Positions 56,424 to 64,000 of a stretch of DNA of 64,000 bases are shown here, in pieces (position 1 is the stretch's first letter; every line of letters begins with the position of its first letter). Location of the stretch: positions 1,097,310-1,161,309 of the forward strand of contig OZ024666.1 of assembly GCA_964016415.1 (NCBI GenBank). Direction: 5' to 3'. Source of the DNA: Erwinia sp. (GTDB lineage Bacteria; Pseudomonadota; Gammaproteobacteria; Enterobacterales; Enterobacteriaceae). The notes beneath the pieces were generated by a model. That model saw only the letters and a list, made by a program, of their open reading frames with translations. It made no database searches and had not been told where the DNA came from. The position numbers and the translations under genes are program-made.

Positions 56424-56717
56424 ATGCGTGAAATACCGTTAAACCCGGTGCCGAACCAGCGCCTGCAAATTACCATTGATGATAACCGCTGGGATCTGAC
56501 GATCAAAGTCGCGCGAAATATGATGGTGTGTGACATGCGCCTCAATGATGAGGTTGTCATGCTGGCAACCAGGGCGACAACAGATGCACCCTTAATACCT
56601 TATCACCATCTGGCCTCCGCAGGTAATTTTGCGTTTATTACAGAACGGGATGCTTTGCCCTGGTATGAGGAATTTGGCAAAACGCAAAGCCTGGTATTCT
56701 GGGGGCCGGATGATTGA
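56424..56717 (+). CDS. Baseplate plug protein (Pam3 gp18-like)
   Basis: 97 residues. IPLNPVPNQRLQITIDDNRWDLTIKVARNMMVCDMRLN matches the small plug-domain family first placed in cyanophage Pam3 baseplates. It sits between Dit-like and hub genes. Structural role inferred from family. Confidence 0.75.
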   Translation: MREIPLNPVPNQRLQITIDDNRWDLTIKVARNMMVCDMRLNDEVVMLATRATTDAPLIPYHHLASAGNFAFITERDALPWYEEFGKTQSLVFWGPDD

Positions 56718-57525
56718 TTTAAGGCGGATCAGGGTGGGGGTAGAAGTCAGCGGGCGTATACAGTGGTATGAAGGGATACGGGTAAAGGCCAGCGGTACCA
56801 AATATGCTAATCCGTTGCAGAATGAATGCACGGTCAGCATTGATGGCCTGAATGCGACCACCCGCAATATGCTGTTGACGGAAACAAGCCCTTATAACAA
56901 AAGCAAGCAGCCTGCCCGACTTATACTGGAAGCCGGGAGGGCGAGTACCGGCGTATTTCGCCTTTTCGTGGGGGATATTGTCAGTGCTGAACCCTCCAGC
57001 CCGCCTGACGTCACGCTAACGCTGAAAGCAAAAACGGGTAACGGCAGTGCGCGGGATATAGTGGCAACGTCTTCCGGGGCGATGGGTAAGCTGAGTGATA
57101 TATCCGCAGGGATTGCACGGGACTGCGGTGTACGTCTGGACTTTCAGGCCACGGATAAAAATATCGCTAACTGGTACTTTTGCGGTTCGGCGCTGAAACA
57201 AGTTGAACGGTTGCAGGATGGCGGCGGCGTTAAAGCCTTTATTGACGATGATGTATTGTATGTGAAGGATTCTGCGCAAGCAGTCAAAGGGCGTATCAAA
57301 ATCGTTAACCAGAATACCGGTATGGTCGGGCTACCCAGGGCCACCGAAAAAGGTCTTGATGTTACCTGGCTTATCGACGGTGAATCCAGTCTGGGGGGTA
57401 CGTTAAGGCTGGAGAGTAAATTTAACCCTTCTTTAAATGGTGATTACATCATAGAGCAGCTTAAGTTCGATGTTGCGTCACACGACGATCCCTTCTTTTA
57501 TCAGGCTACCTGTAAACGGGCTTAA
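56710..57525 (+). CDS. Baseplate hub protein (gp27/Mu gp44-like)
   Basis: 271 residues from MIDLRRIRVGVEVSG, overlapping the previous gene by 8 bases; the longer frame starting at 56629 is ignored. NECTVSIDGLNATTRNMLLTETSPYN and LNGDYIIEQLKFDVASHDD fit hub proteins with two tube-like domains, which mount the spike. Confidence 0.82.
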   Translation: MIDLRRIRVGVEVSGRIQWYEGIRVKASGTKYANPLQNECTVSIDGLNATTRNMLLTETSPYNKSKQPARLILEAGRASTGVFRLFVGDIVSAEPSSPPDVTLTLKAKTGNGSARDIVATSSGAMGKLSDISAGIARDCGVRLDFQATDKNIANWYFCGSALKQVERLQDGGGVKAFIDDDVLYVKDSAQAVKGRIKIVNQNTGMVGLPRATEKGLDVTWLIDGESSLGGTLRLESKFNPSLNGDYIIEQLKFDVASHDDPFFYQATCKRA

Positions 57526-57528
57526 CCA

Positions 57529-58221
57529 ATGAATAAACCGAATACCGATATCGCCAGTGAATCCAGTCTGGCAGGACAGCTTATGGGCGCTTTTCGTAAC
57601 CTGATGATGAACACCGACGATATGTTACCCGCAACGGTGGTCAGTTATGACGATGCCACGAATCGCGCGGTGATTAAACCACTGGTGATGATGGTGTCAA
57701 CTGAAGGGCAGAGAATAGCCCGCGCCCCTGTTCATAATATTCCTGTTTTCCGCTTTGGCGGCGGCGGGTTCTTTATCCGGGTACCGCTAAAACCGGGAGA
57801 TTTTGGCTGGCTGAAAGCCAATGATCGCGATATCAGTCTGATTTTTCAGCGCGGCGGTCTGGAGGATGAGCCTAATACCCACCGGCTGAAATCATTCAGT
57901 GATGCGATGTTTTTTCCAGACAGCGTTAAAGGCTGGATTGTGGATGGCAAAAATATCGATGCGCTGGTTGTCCAGTCGCTGGATGGCAGCGTGTGTCTGG
58001 CGTTGCATAACGGGCAGGCGGTGCTGGATACGCCAGTGTTTGAGGTTAACGCCACTGAGAGCATTTTTAACGGCAATGTGACGGTGAACGGTAATCACCA
58101 GACCAACGGTAACAGTGGGTCAAACGGCGGGACTATGCGACATAACGGTAAAAATATTGGCGCTGATCACCAGCATAGCGGTGTTCAGCCGGGATCGGGC
58201 AACAGCGGGGTACCGGTATGA
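57529..58221 (+). CDS. Gp138-type membrane-puncturing spike
   Basis: 230 residues. N-terminal OB-fold (MLPATVVSYDDATNRAVIKPLV), then beta-helix repeats (VFEVNATESIFNGNVTVNGNHQTNGNS). Near the C terminus, D-H-Q-H-S gives the HxH motif that holds an iron ion at the spike tip in phage phi92 gp138 and P2 gpV. Punctures the outer membrane on contraction. Confidence 0.88.
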   Translation: MNKPNTDIASESSLAGQLMGAFRNLMMNTDDMLPATVVSYDDATNRAVIKPLVMMVSTEGQRIARAPVHNIPVFRFGGGGFFIRVPLKPGDFGWLKANDRDISLIFQRGGLEDEPNTHRLKSFSDAMFFPDSVKGWIVDGKNIDALVVQSLDGSVCLALHNGQAVLDTPVFEVNATESIFNGNVTVNGNHQTNGNSGSNGGTMRHNGKNIGADHQHSGVQPGSGNSGVPV

Positions 58222-58562
58222 TGACGTTTGATGTTACTGAAGGTAATGATATTTACCTCGGAAACGATGGCAACCTGGCTTTGGTTCGTGATGAAGCGGC
58301 GGTGAAAAACTGCTGCATGCACTATGCCAGAGCGTTACGGGGTGAAATGCTGCACAGGATGGACAAGGGAATACCTTACTGGAAAACCACCTTTGGACGC
58401 GATGCTGATTTGCCAATGTTTGAGGCGGCATTCCGCGACCGTATGCGGGAAATTTCTCAAGTTTTGGCAGTCGATTCCTTTTCTGCATCGATTGAAAACA
58501 ACGAGCTTCATTACACCGCCGTGATCAGCACCCTCTACGGGAGGATAACGCTTAATGTCTGA
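58218..58562 (+). CDS. Baseplate wedge protein, gp25/W-like
   Basis: 114 residues. LALVRDEAAVKNCCMHYARALRGEMLHRMDKGIPYW contains the acidic/basic pattern of the gp25-lysozyme-like wedge family; the end reads AVISTLYGRITLNV. Overlaps spike and J-like genes by a few bases, indicating coupled translation. Confidence 0.85.
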   Translation: MMTFDVTEGNDIYLGNDGNLALVRDEAAVKNCCMHYARALRGEMLHRMDKGIPYWKTTFGRDADLPMFEAAFRDRMREISQVLAVDSFSASIENNELHYTAVISTLYGRITLNV

Positions 58563-59742
58563 TTATCAGTTTATAGCAAGCACAGGAGTGATTATCCCTG
58601 ATACCTCCACTTTGCGGGAGCAGGTAGAAAATGAGTTCCGGGATGTCTTTGGTCAGGAAATTGACCTGTCGCCGGAAACACCGCAGGGTGCTCTTGTCAC
58701 AATGGAAGTGGAAAATCGGGACGCCATCGCCCGCAATAACGCAGAACTGGCGAACCAGATTAACCCGGATATTGCAGGGGGGATCTTTCTCGATGCTATC
58801 TGGGCGCTGATGGGCGGGCAGCGGCTGTCCGCAACACATTCTTTTTTGACGAATGTTGAGTTTGCAGGCGTACCACAGACTCTGATACCGAAAGGCTCTC
58901 TGGCCGAAACGCAGGCAGGGGATGCGTTTGAAACGACCAGCGTACTGATTATCGGGAATGATGGAGTCACAAAAGGCGATATGCGCTCGGTTGAAACCGG
59001 GCCGGTAGGCTGTGGGGCTGGTGGACTTGTCCGGGTGGCAAGTTCAGTTCTGGGCTGGGAAACCGTAAACAATCCGGCTGATGCGGTGCTGGGAAGAGTA
59101 GCGGAATCTGACATACGTACCCGGCGTCGTCGCAGGAATACGCTCGCCAAAAACACGGTGAGTGTCGGAGAGGCGATCACTTCGGCGCTGTACGATATCG
59201 AAAGTGTGGGATCCCTGTCATATCGTGAAAACTATACGGATGCGGATCAGGTTATTGATGGCGTTTCGCTGGTCAAACACAGTATATATGTTTGTGTCGA
59301 TGGCGGGCCGCGTGAGGAAATCGCTGTTGCCCTGTTACGTACTAAAACAGTAGGGGCCGCGTACAACGGCAGTGAAATGGTTGAGGTGACAGAGCCGTCC
59401 AGTGGTCAGGTGTATAACGTCAAATTTGACAGGCCAAAGGAAATTACCGTGTTTTGTCGGGTGACGGTGCGCAAAAGCCCCTTTGATGCACAGACCCTGA
59501 TCCCCGATGCGGTTGAAAAATGGGTAGCCGGTGAAACCGATACTGATGATGGCCTGGCGGTCGGGCGTGACGTTTCGCCGTTTGAAATTGCGGCGGCGGT
59601 CAATGTGGTTGAACCGCGATTGTTTGTGCTGAAGGTCGAGTTATCCACCGATGGCGTGGCCTGGTCAACAGACGTGATCCCCGTGCAGATAGACGCCGTT
59701 GCCAGACTCAGGCGCAACGCTGTACAGGTGGTCATCTTATGA
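58555..59742 (+). CDS. Baseplate protein J-like (gp6-like)
   Basis: 395 residues. VIIPDTSTLREQVENEFRDVFGQEIDLSPETPQGAL at the N terminus and AESDIRTRRRRRNTLAKNTVSVGEAITSALYDIESV in the middle are hallmarks of the J family, which forms the outer ring of the baseplate. Overlaps the DUF2612 gene by four bases. Confidence 0.9.
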   Translation: MSDYQFIASTGVIIPDTSTLREQVENEFRDVFGQEIDLSPETPQGALVTMEVENRDAIARNNAELANQINPDIAGGIFLDAIWALMGGQRLSATHSFLTNVEFAGVPQTLIPKGSLAETQAGDAFETTSVLIIGNDGVTKGDMRSVETGPVGCGAGGLVRVASSVLGWETVNNPADAVLGRVAESDIRTRRRRRNTLAKNTVSVGEAITSALYDIESVGSLSYRENYTDADQVIDGVSLVKHSIYVCVDGGPREEIAVALLRTKTVGAAYNGSEMVEVTEPSSGQVYNVKFDRPKEITVFCRVTVRKSPFDAQTLIPDAVEKWVAGETDTDDGLAVGRDVSPFEIAAAVNVVEPRLFVLKVELSTDGVAWSTDVIPVQIDAVARLRRNAVQVVIL

Positions 59743-60392
59743 CAATACAGTCCCCTGATTTTCATTCCGACATGCTGAAAGCCATTCTGTGGCAGTATGA
59801 AAATTCGGATAACATTAAAGCACTGGCACACTATAAATCTGAGTATTTTAACCGGGTGACGGTAGAGTTCTGGCGTAACTGGTATCGCGATGTGTTTAAT
59901 ATCGATACCGCGGATGATTTTGGTCTGGCGGTATGGGGGCGCATTCTGGATGTACCGCTGGGTATTGATGTTCCTCCCAGCGACAAAAATAAAATGGGTT
60001 ATGGTTTCGGCTCTAATAAACGCAATTTTAAATCCAATTTCAGGCGCAACGCCGATTACACCCTGACGCTGACCACAACGCAGAAGCGCCTGCTGGTGAG
60101 AATGCGCTACTTTACCCTGACGGAAAGCCCAACGGTAACCAATATTAACGCCTTTCTTCGGCGTTTTTTAAGCGATGAGAACGGCAAAGTATTTGTCCTC
60201 GATCCCCTCGATATGTCTTACATCTGGTACGTATTTAATTTTAACCCGGGTGAAAGTCTGCGCCTGTTATTAGATAACTTTGACCTGCTACCCCGACCTT
60301 CGGGAGTAGGGGCTAAATACCGTATTGTCACCCGTCAGACATTCGGCTTTGGCGAAAATCGTAAAAACTTCACCAATAACTTCGGAAAATAA
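59739..60392 (+). CDS. DUF2612 baseplate/tail protein
   Basis: 217 residues. ADDFGLAVWGRILDVPLGIDVPP, GYGFGSNKRNFKSNFRRNAD and FGFGENRKNFTNNFGK (repeated N-F/G-F blocks) are typical of DUF2612 proteins, placed where tail protein I lies in P2-like phages. Connects baseplate and fibres. Confidence 0.85.
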   Translation: MTIQSPDFHSDMLKAILWQYENSDNIKALAHYKSEYFNRVTVEFWRNWYRDVFNIDTADDFGLAVWGRILDVPLGIDVPPSDKNKMGYGFGSNKRNFKSNFRRNADYTLTLTTTQKRLLVRMRYFTLTESPTVTNINAFLRRFLSDENGKVFVLDPLDMSYIWYVFNFNPGESLRLLLDNFDLLPRPSGVGAKYRIVTRQTFGFGENRKNFTNNFGK

Positions 60393-60395
60393 ACC

Positions 60396-61565
60396 ATGAC
60401 TAAAGTGTTTAAAACGCCCTTCGCCGCGCAGGGCGACAGAAAGGATGTACCTGTAGAAACGCAGGCTGACGGCTCGGTGTCTTACACTCAGGGCTACGGC
60501 TATGACTATGAGCGCGACCAGACGACAGATCCGGCCGCGAAGGATATCGAACGTGAGAAGATGAATGCGCTTTTCCACGATGTTACTGAGGCTGTGGGAG
60601 AGATACAAACCTTCGGTACCGCTAACTGGTCAGAGGGCGGGAAACCCTATCCGATACGCTCACTGGTGTACTACGGCAAAAGGGTATGGCAGTCAAAAAT
60701 TGAAAATAACAATGAAGAACCCGGCAAAGGTAGTGACTGGATAGAGCTAAAGGCAACCCCGGACGGACTATTTCTGCAAAAATCGCAGAACCTGGCAGAT
60801 GTGGAAGACAAGGTACAATCACGTGAAAATCTACAGATATATAGTCGGACAGAAACTGACAATAAATATGTATTCAAATCCATCACTATTAATAATAAAC
60901 CTCTATCGTCAAACATTAATTTAACGGCTGCTGATGTAGGCGCATGGGCTAAGAATGAGTCCGATAACCGCTATTTGATGAAGGCTGAAGGCGGCCATAT
61001 AGAGAAACCGATAACCATCAGAAATACATCAGGTGCAATGCTGTCTTTGATTCGGGGTGAGCAAGGTGGCGTTGGTGGGCAGTTTATCGGAGGGTATAAT
61101 AATGATGGTAATCGTTTGTGGTGGATGGGTTCAGGTGGCAATGGGGTTCGTGATGTAGCGCTGTACTCTGATGCATGGGGTATGGGGGTATCAATAACTC
61201 AAAATGGTATTAATGCGGATGGGAATTTATTAGAGCGGGGCGCACGGGTTTATAGCCCATATAACCCGCAGCCATCGCAGACAGCAGCCAGTTTAGCAAG
61301 TAATGGCTGGTGGCGAGATAATGGCACAGGGATGATTTATCAATGGGTTAATGGGATAAATTTGCCAGCGGGATCAGGAGCTTACACCATTGTTAACTTT
61401 CCGATTGCATTCCCTGTTGGTTGTCTTGTCGTAAATGTGTCAGTTATTGGTGCAGCATCAGAGCAAATTGGGTGGTCAGAAGCAAATAATGGAAACGTGA
61501 AAATATCCAAAGGATCAGGGGATTCGCTTGCAAGAACCGCCTCAATCATAGTGATAGGTAAATAA
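60396..61565 (+). CDS. Tail fibre protein
   Basis: 389 residues. The N-terminal attachment domain (VFKTPFAAQGDRKDVPVETQADGSVSYTQGYG) is common to fibres of related myophages; the middle has YLMKAEGG repeats, and the C terminus carries a WWRDNGTGMIYQWV tip domain for receptor binding. The second half is richer in A+T than the first, suggesting module exchange. Confidence 0.87.
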   Translation: MTKVFKTPFAAQGDRKDVPVETQADGSVSYTQGYGYDYERDQTTDPAAKDIEREKMNALFHDVTEAVGEIQTFGTANWSEGGKPYPIRSLVYYGKRVWQSKIENNNEEPGKGSDWIELKATPDGLFLQKSQNLADVEDKVQSRENLQIYSRTETDNKYVFKSITINNKPLSSNINLTAADVGAWAKNESDNRYLMKAEGGHIEKPITIRNTSGAMLSLIRGEQGGVGGQFIGGYNNDGNRLWWMGSGGNGVRDVALYSDAWGMGVSITQNGINADGNLLERGARVYSPYNPQPSQTAASLASNGWWRDNGTGMIYQWVNGINLPAGSGAYTIVNFPIAFPVGCLVVNVSVIGAASEQIGWSEANNGNVKISKGSGDSLARTASIIVIGK

Positions 61566-61784
61566 ATGAGAGAGAAATATTTATATAGTAAATCGCGAGA
61601 TTCTTTTTACCCTTTTCAACTGGCTGATGTTTATAGAAAGGAGGGGGTGCTACCTAATGACACGATCCTTGTCAGTAGTGGTGTTTATGAAGAGTTTTCG
61701 AGAACCCCAATGTTTGGAGAAAAAAGAGGTGTTAATGGTAGGGGGGAGTTATGTTGGTTAGACTCTTTTTCTGAAAGCAATTGA
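61566..61784 (+). CDS. Short tail-fibre-assembly-like protein
   Basis: 72 residues. FYPFQLADVYRKEGVLPNDTILVSSGVYEEF and RGELCWLD resemble the N-terminal part of Tfa chaperones; the C-terminal chaperone half seen in longer family members is lacking. It starts directly after the fibre stop. Either a naturally short form or a remnant. Confidence 0.65.
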   Translation: MREKYLYSKSRDSFYPFQLADVYRKEGVLPNDTILVSSGVYEEFSRTPMFGEKRGVNGRGELCWLDSFSESN

Positions 61785-61998
61785 TGTTCCATAATAGGTT
61801 GTGTGCATAAGGATTACCGATACATTTCCCCCGACGCTCTGTAAAAAGTAAGCTGTTCGGGGGAGTGATTGCAAATATTTATACTCGTAATACTTCAAGT
61901 TGCAAGGAGAGCAAGTTTGCCAGATATGTAGGCTGGGACTTGATGTCGGGCCACTACTGCATTTTTAAAATATACAAATTAAATTTTTAGGAGGTGTC
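61785..61998. other. 214-base intergenic region with inverted repeat
   Basis: TCCCCCGA (61827-61834) and TCGGGGGA (61857-61864) form an 8-bp stem with a 22-base loop, between the end of the late operon and the convergent acyltransferase. No U run follows, so terminator status is uncertain. No gene seen. Confidence 0.4.
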
Positions 61999-62988
61999 CT
62001 ATCCCTGCTGGTTGGCATAAGGTGTGTGTTTTTTAAACCTAACTCTTTTTTCTATCAGCTCATAACATACAATGCCAGCAAGTAGAGAGAGGGATGTGGC
62101 AGAAATTGCAAACACATAGCTATTCAGAATGGATGAGAATTTATTTAAAATTAGGGTAGTGAAAGATATAGAAAGTGTATGGGTTAGATATATTGAATAT
62201 GATGCATCGCCAATATAAGAGAGTGATTTTGATAACCTTGATCTCATTATAATGGATTTGCTTTCCATCGATGCCACACCAAGGAAAAATAGCAGCATTG
62301 GGATCCCGTAGCCAATATATCTATCATCCAAATCAAGACCTATTTTATCGAAAAAATAAAGTAAGATCGCCCCTGCCGTTAAACATAGTATAGTGTTTGG
62401 CTTGTTGTGTTTAAGAATGAAAAATGCAAGCATTCCGTAAACAAATTCGATAATGATAGGGTTGGATATAAAGGATATTGCGTAATTATCATGCTTGAAA
62501 AAGCTTAGTGAAGCGATTGATAACATAGCAGCAGAGGTTAAAAAATATCTTTTTTTATCAAATGAAAGGAATGCGGAGAATATTATATAAAATAAAAACT
62601 CGTACTGTAAAGTCCAGGCTACAGCTAATAGCATAGCCTTTCCGTTTACTGGGAGTAATGTATAGGAACCCCAAACAGTTGTTTCACCATTATGAGAGTT
62701 TACAAGCGACGACTGTAAGATGAAAACAATAGCTGCTATAGAAGTTAAAATCCAATATAGGGGGATTATCCTGAAGACTCTTTTCTTCAAGAAACTGATT
62801 CTGCTATAGGGTTTATTATATGTAATATAAACCATTATAAAGCCAGATATTACGAAAAATAAATCAACTCCAGCAGCACCTAAAGAAAACGAAATCGATG
62901 TAAGTCCCAATAGTTTTGCTTTAATTAAAACATGGAACAGCACGACCATCAAAACAGCGACAGCTCGTAATATCTGTACAGAAATCAT
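61999..62988 (-). CDS. Acyltransferase 3 (OafA-like, probable O-antigen acetylation)
   Basis: 329 residues with about ten hydrophobic membrane segments. RAVAVLMVVLFH near residue 9 holds the catalytic His and Arg of the acyltransferase-3 family; DLFFVISGFIMVY follows. Strongly AT-rich relative to the neighbouring phage genes and on the opposite strand, both signs of a late acquisition. Phage-borne members modify O-antigen or exopolysaccharide and alter serotype or exclude other phages; that role is inferred. Confidence 0.9.
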   Translation of the reverse strand: MISVQILRAVAVLMVVLFHVLIKAKLLGLTSISFSLGAAGVDLFFVISGFIMVYITYNKPYSRISFLKKRVFRIIPLYWILTSIAAIVFILQSSLVNSHNGETTVWGSYTLLPVNGKAMLLAVAWTLQYEFLFYIIFSAFLSFDKKRYFLTSAAMLSIASLSFFKHDNYAISFISNPIIIEFVYGMLAFFILKHNKPNTILCLTAGAILLYFFDKIGLDLDDRYIGYGIPMLLFFLGVASMESKSIIMRSRLSKSLSYIGDASYSIYLTHTLSISFTTLILNKFSSILNSYVFAISATSLSLLAGIVCYELIEKRVRFKKHTPYANQQG

Positions 62989-63026
62989 TCTAATACCCTT
63001 TAGACTATACCGGACGGCAAGTTATC

Positions 63027-63044
63027 AAGCCTCTTGCGAGGCTT
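63027..63044. terminator. Hairpin between P63C gene and acyltransferase
   Basis: AAGCCTC (63027-63033), loop TTGC, GAGGCTT (63038-63044), followed by AATGTTTTT on the plus strand. The T run favours rightward termination although both flanking genes are leftward. Confidence 0.5.
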
Positions 63045-63104
63045 AATGTTTTTCTCTTCCAATCACTTTATCAGCCGCCACGCGGGACAGGAAGCTGGGC
63101 GAAA

Positions 63105-64000
63105 CTATCCATCAATGATTTGGTTCATCTCATCAAACAAATATGGGGCGATAGATATTTCTTTTTGCTTTTGGGATGTCCTTTTAAACATCTCAATGCT
63201 TCCGCATGTTTCCATCAAACCCTGTACTCTACCAATCTGGTGTATAAGGATATTCCGGCCATTATCATTCAACCATTGATGGAATCGTGCTTTTCGTTTT
63301 CCATCTTCGTTGATATTTAGACTATCCAATTCTTTTTTTACATATCCATGTTCGATTGGCTCATAAACGTATTTATTAATGAACCTACCATAATATTGTG
63401 GGCGTTTTCTTGATGTTGTTTTATCGTTAGCATATAACCGATCAAGCTCGGCGAAAAATGAATCAGGGAATGTGAGCATCCATTTCTGTAGACCTTCTGA
63501 AATGTATTTTGACAGCAACAGACGAAGTGCATCGTGCTTCCTGTCGAGTTGATATCCCGTAGCCTCATCAACAAGCGCATCAATACCAACCATCGCAAGG
63601 GCTGATAGCAAAATCTCTGCCTGGTTGGCGATCTTTTCCTGGCTCTGAGTTAGTATATTTTTCCGTCTGGCGTCCAGATAAATTTGGCACATTCGTGGAA
63701 GAAGAGTTGCTGCATAACCTTGTTTTTTCTTACCACCGTCAAAATAAGTTATGAGTTTGGTCCGGGCTATAACCTCTTGAGTAATAAGGGGTTCAATGTT
63801 TTTTGCGGCTAAAAAAGGAGGTATCTTGGTCCCTTCAATTTCCAGCCTAGAGTTCATCCCTTTTCGAGATCTTCCAAAGGCCGTAAAGATTGATGTAGCG
63901 GATAGCACTCTTGTTCCATCATCAAGGACGGCGCAGTCCAGAGTAACGTCTCCAATTGGCAACGAGCCTTGGTATAGGGCTTTTGGGGGTTGTTCTTGAT
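63105..64000 (-). CDS. P63C-domain protein (5' end outside window)
   Basis: At least 297 residues; the frame stays open to the window edge and reads PKALYQGSLPIGDVTLDCAVL, so the 285-residue form starting at a TTG (63962) is not the true start. LDDGTRVLSATSIFTAFGRSRKG and ALVDEATGYQLDRKHDALRLLLSKYI match the P63C domain found in prophages and mobile elements, whose function is not established. It is another leftward accessory gene beyond the tail fibre. Confidence 0.85.
   Translation of the reverse strand, partial: QEQPPKALYQGSLPIGDVTLDCAVLDDGTRVLSATSIFTAFGRSRKGMNSRLEIEGTKIPPFLAAKNIEPLITQEVIARTKLITYFDGGKKKQGYAATLLPRMCQIYLDARRKNILTQSQEKIANQAEILLSALAMVGIDALVDEATGYQLDRKHDALRLLLSKYISEGLQKWMLTFPDSFFAELDRLYANDKTTSRKRPQYYGRFINKYVYEPIEHGYVKKELDSLNINEDGKRKARFHQWLNDNGRNILIHQIGRVQGLMETCGSIEMFKRTSQKQKEISIAPYLFDEMNQIIDG

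Noticed and set aside
60396-61784. Diversity-generating retroelement or invertible fibre cassette
   Set aside because: No reverse transcriptase, template/variable repeat pair, invertase gene or flanking inverted crossover sites were seen.
61785-64000. Right attachment site duplicating the icd 3' end
   Set aside because: I compared the region by eye with the last bases of icd and its terminator and found no matching core; attR is probably outside the window.

Overview
The window joins a piece of an enterobacterial core chromosome (1-23066) to most of a temperate, contractile-tailed prophage (about 23067-64000). The first 23 kb keeps the E. coli ycf/lol/pho/pur block in order: lpoB, thiK, nagZ, ndh, mfd, lolCDE, cobB, pepT, roxA, phoQ-phoP, purB, hflD, mnmA, nudJ, rluE, icd. 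Protein similarity is strong throughout. ycfP (normally nagZ-ndh) and nagK (normally lolE-cobB) are not at their usual positions. This suggests an Enterobacterales host, perhaps Erwiniaceae; the genus is a guess. The work done here is peptidoglycan synthesis and recycling, respiration, transcription-coupled repair, lipoprotein sorting, Mg2+/PhoPQ signalling, purine synthesis, tRNA and rRNA modification and the TCA cycle. pepT carries a frameshift in an A8 tract.

The prophage starts just after icd, a known phage attachment gene. Its left arm runs on the minus strand: tyrosine integrase, excisionase, a Gp157 protein, a 684-residue recombination protein and several small proteins, apparently from a leftward promoter at 28820-28848. 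A C2/CI-like repressor (28934) faces a YdaS/Cro-like and a YdaT-like gene (29447, 29703). Rightward early genes follow: replication initiator with repeated GTAACGC dyads, DnaC-like loader, zinc-finger proteins, two adenine-type methyltransferases, DUF1367, DUF1364 and a phage-82-type Q antiterminator. A late promoter with tandem terminators precedes the lysis cassette (holin, SAR lysozyme, Rz/Rz1). Then come a ParB-methyltransferase, terminase, portal, MuF-like, protease/scaffold, cement and capsid genes, and a complete myovirus tail module: DUF3383 sheath, tube, -1 frameshifted chaperone, tape measure, Dit-like, plug, hub, Gp138 spike, gp25-like, J-like, DUF2612, fibre and a short Tfa-like gene. 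An AT-rich acyltransferase (probable lysogenic conversion) and a P63C-domain gene running off the window end follow. I found no right attachment site, so the prophage probably continues past 64000.

Two features stand out. First, many phage genes on both strands start with one cassette, (C)GAGG(T/A)ATGACCA-ATG. Within the leftward operon, but on the opposite strand, sits what looks like a complete small-RNA unit (extended -10 promoter, hairpins, terminator; about 27436-27582). Its sequence between two hairpins is the exact complement of that cassette, so it could be a phage-encoded antisense RNA acting on several early genes. Second, about ten frameshift lesions cluster in 4.3 kb of the head genes (43.57-47.87 kb), whereas I saw none in the rest of the prophage. 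That means either a decaying head module or a low-quality stretch of assembly.
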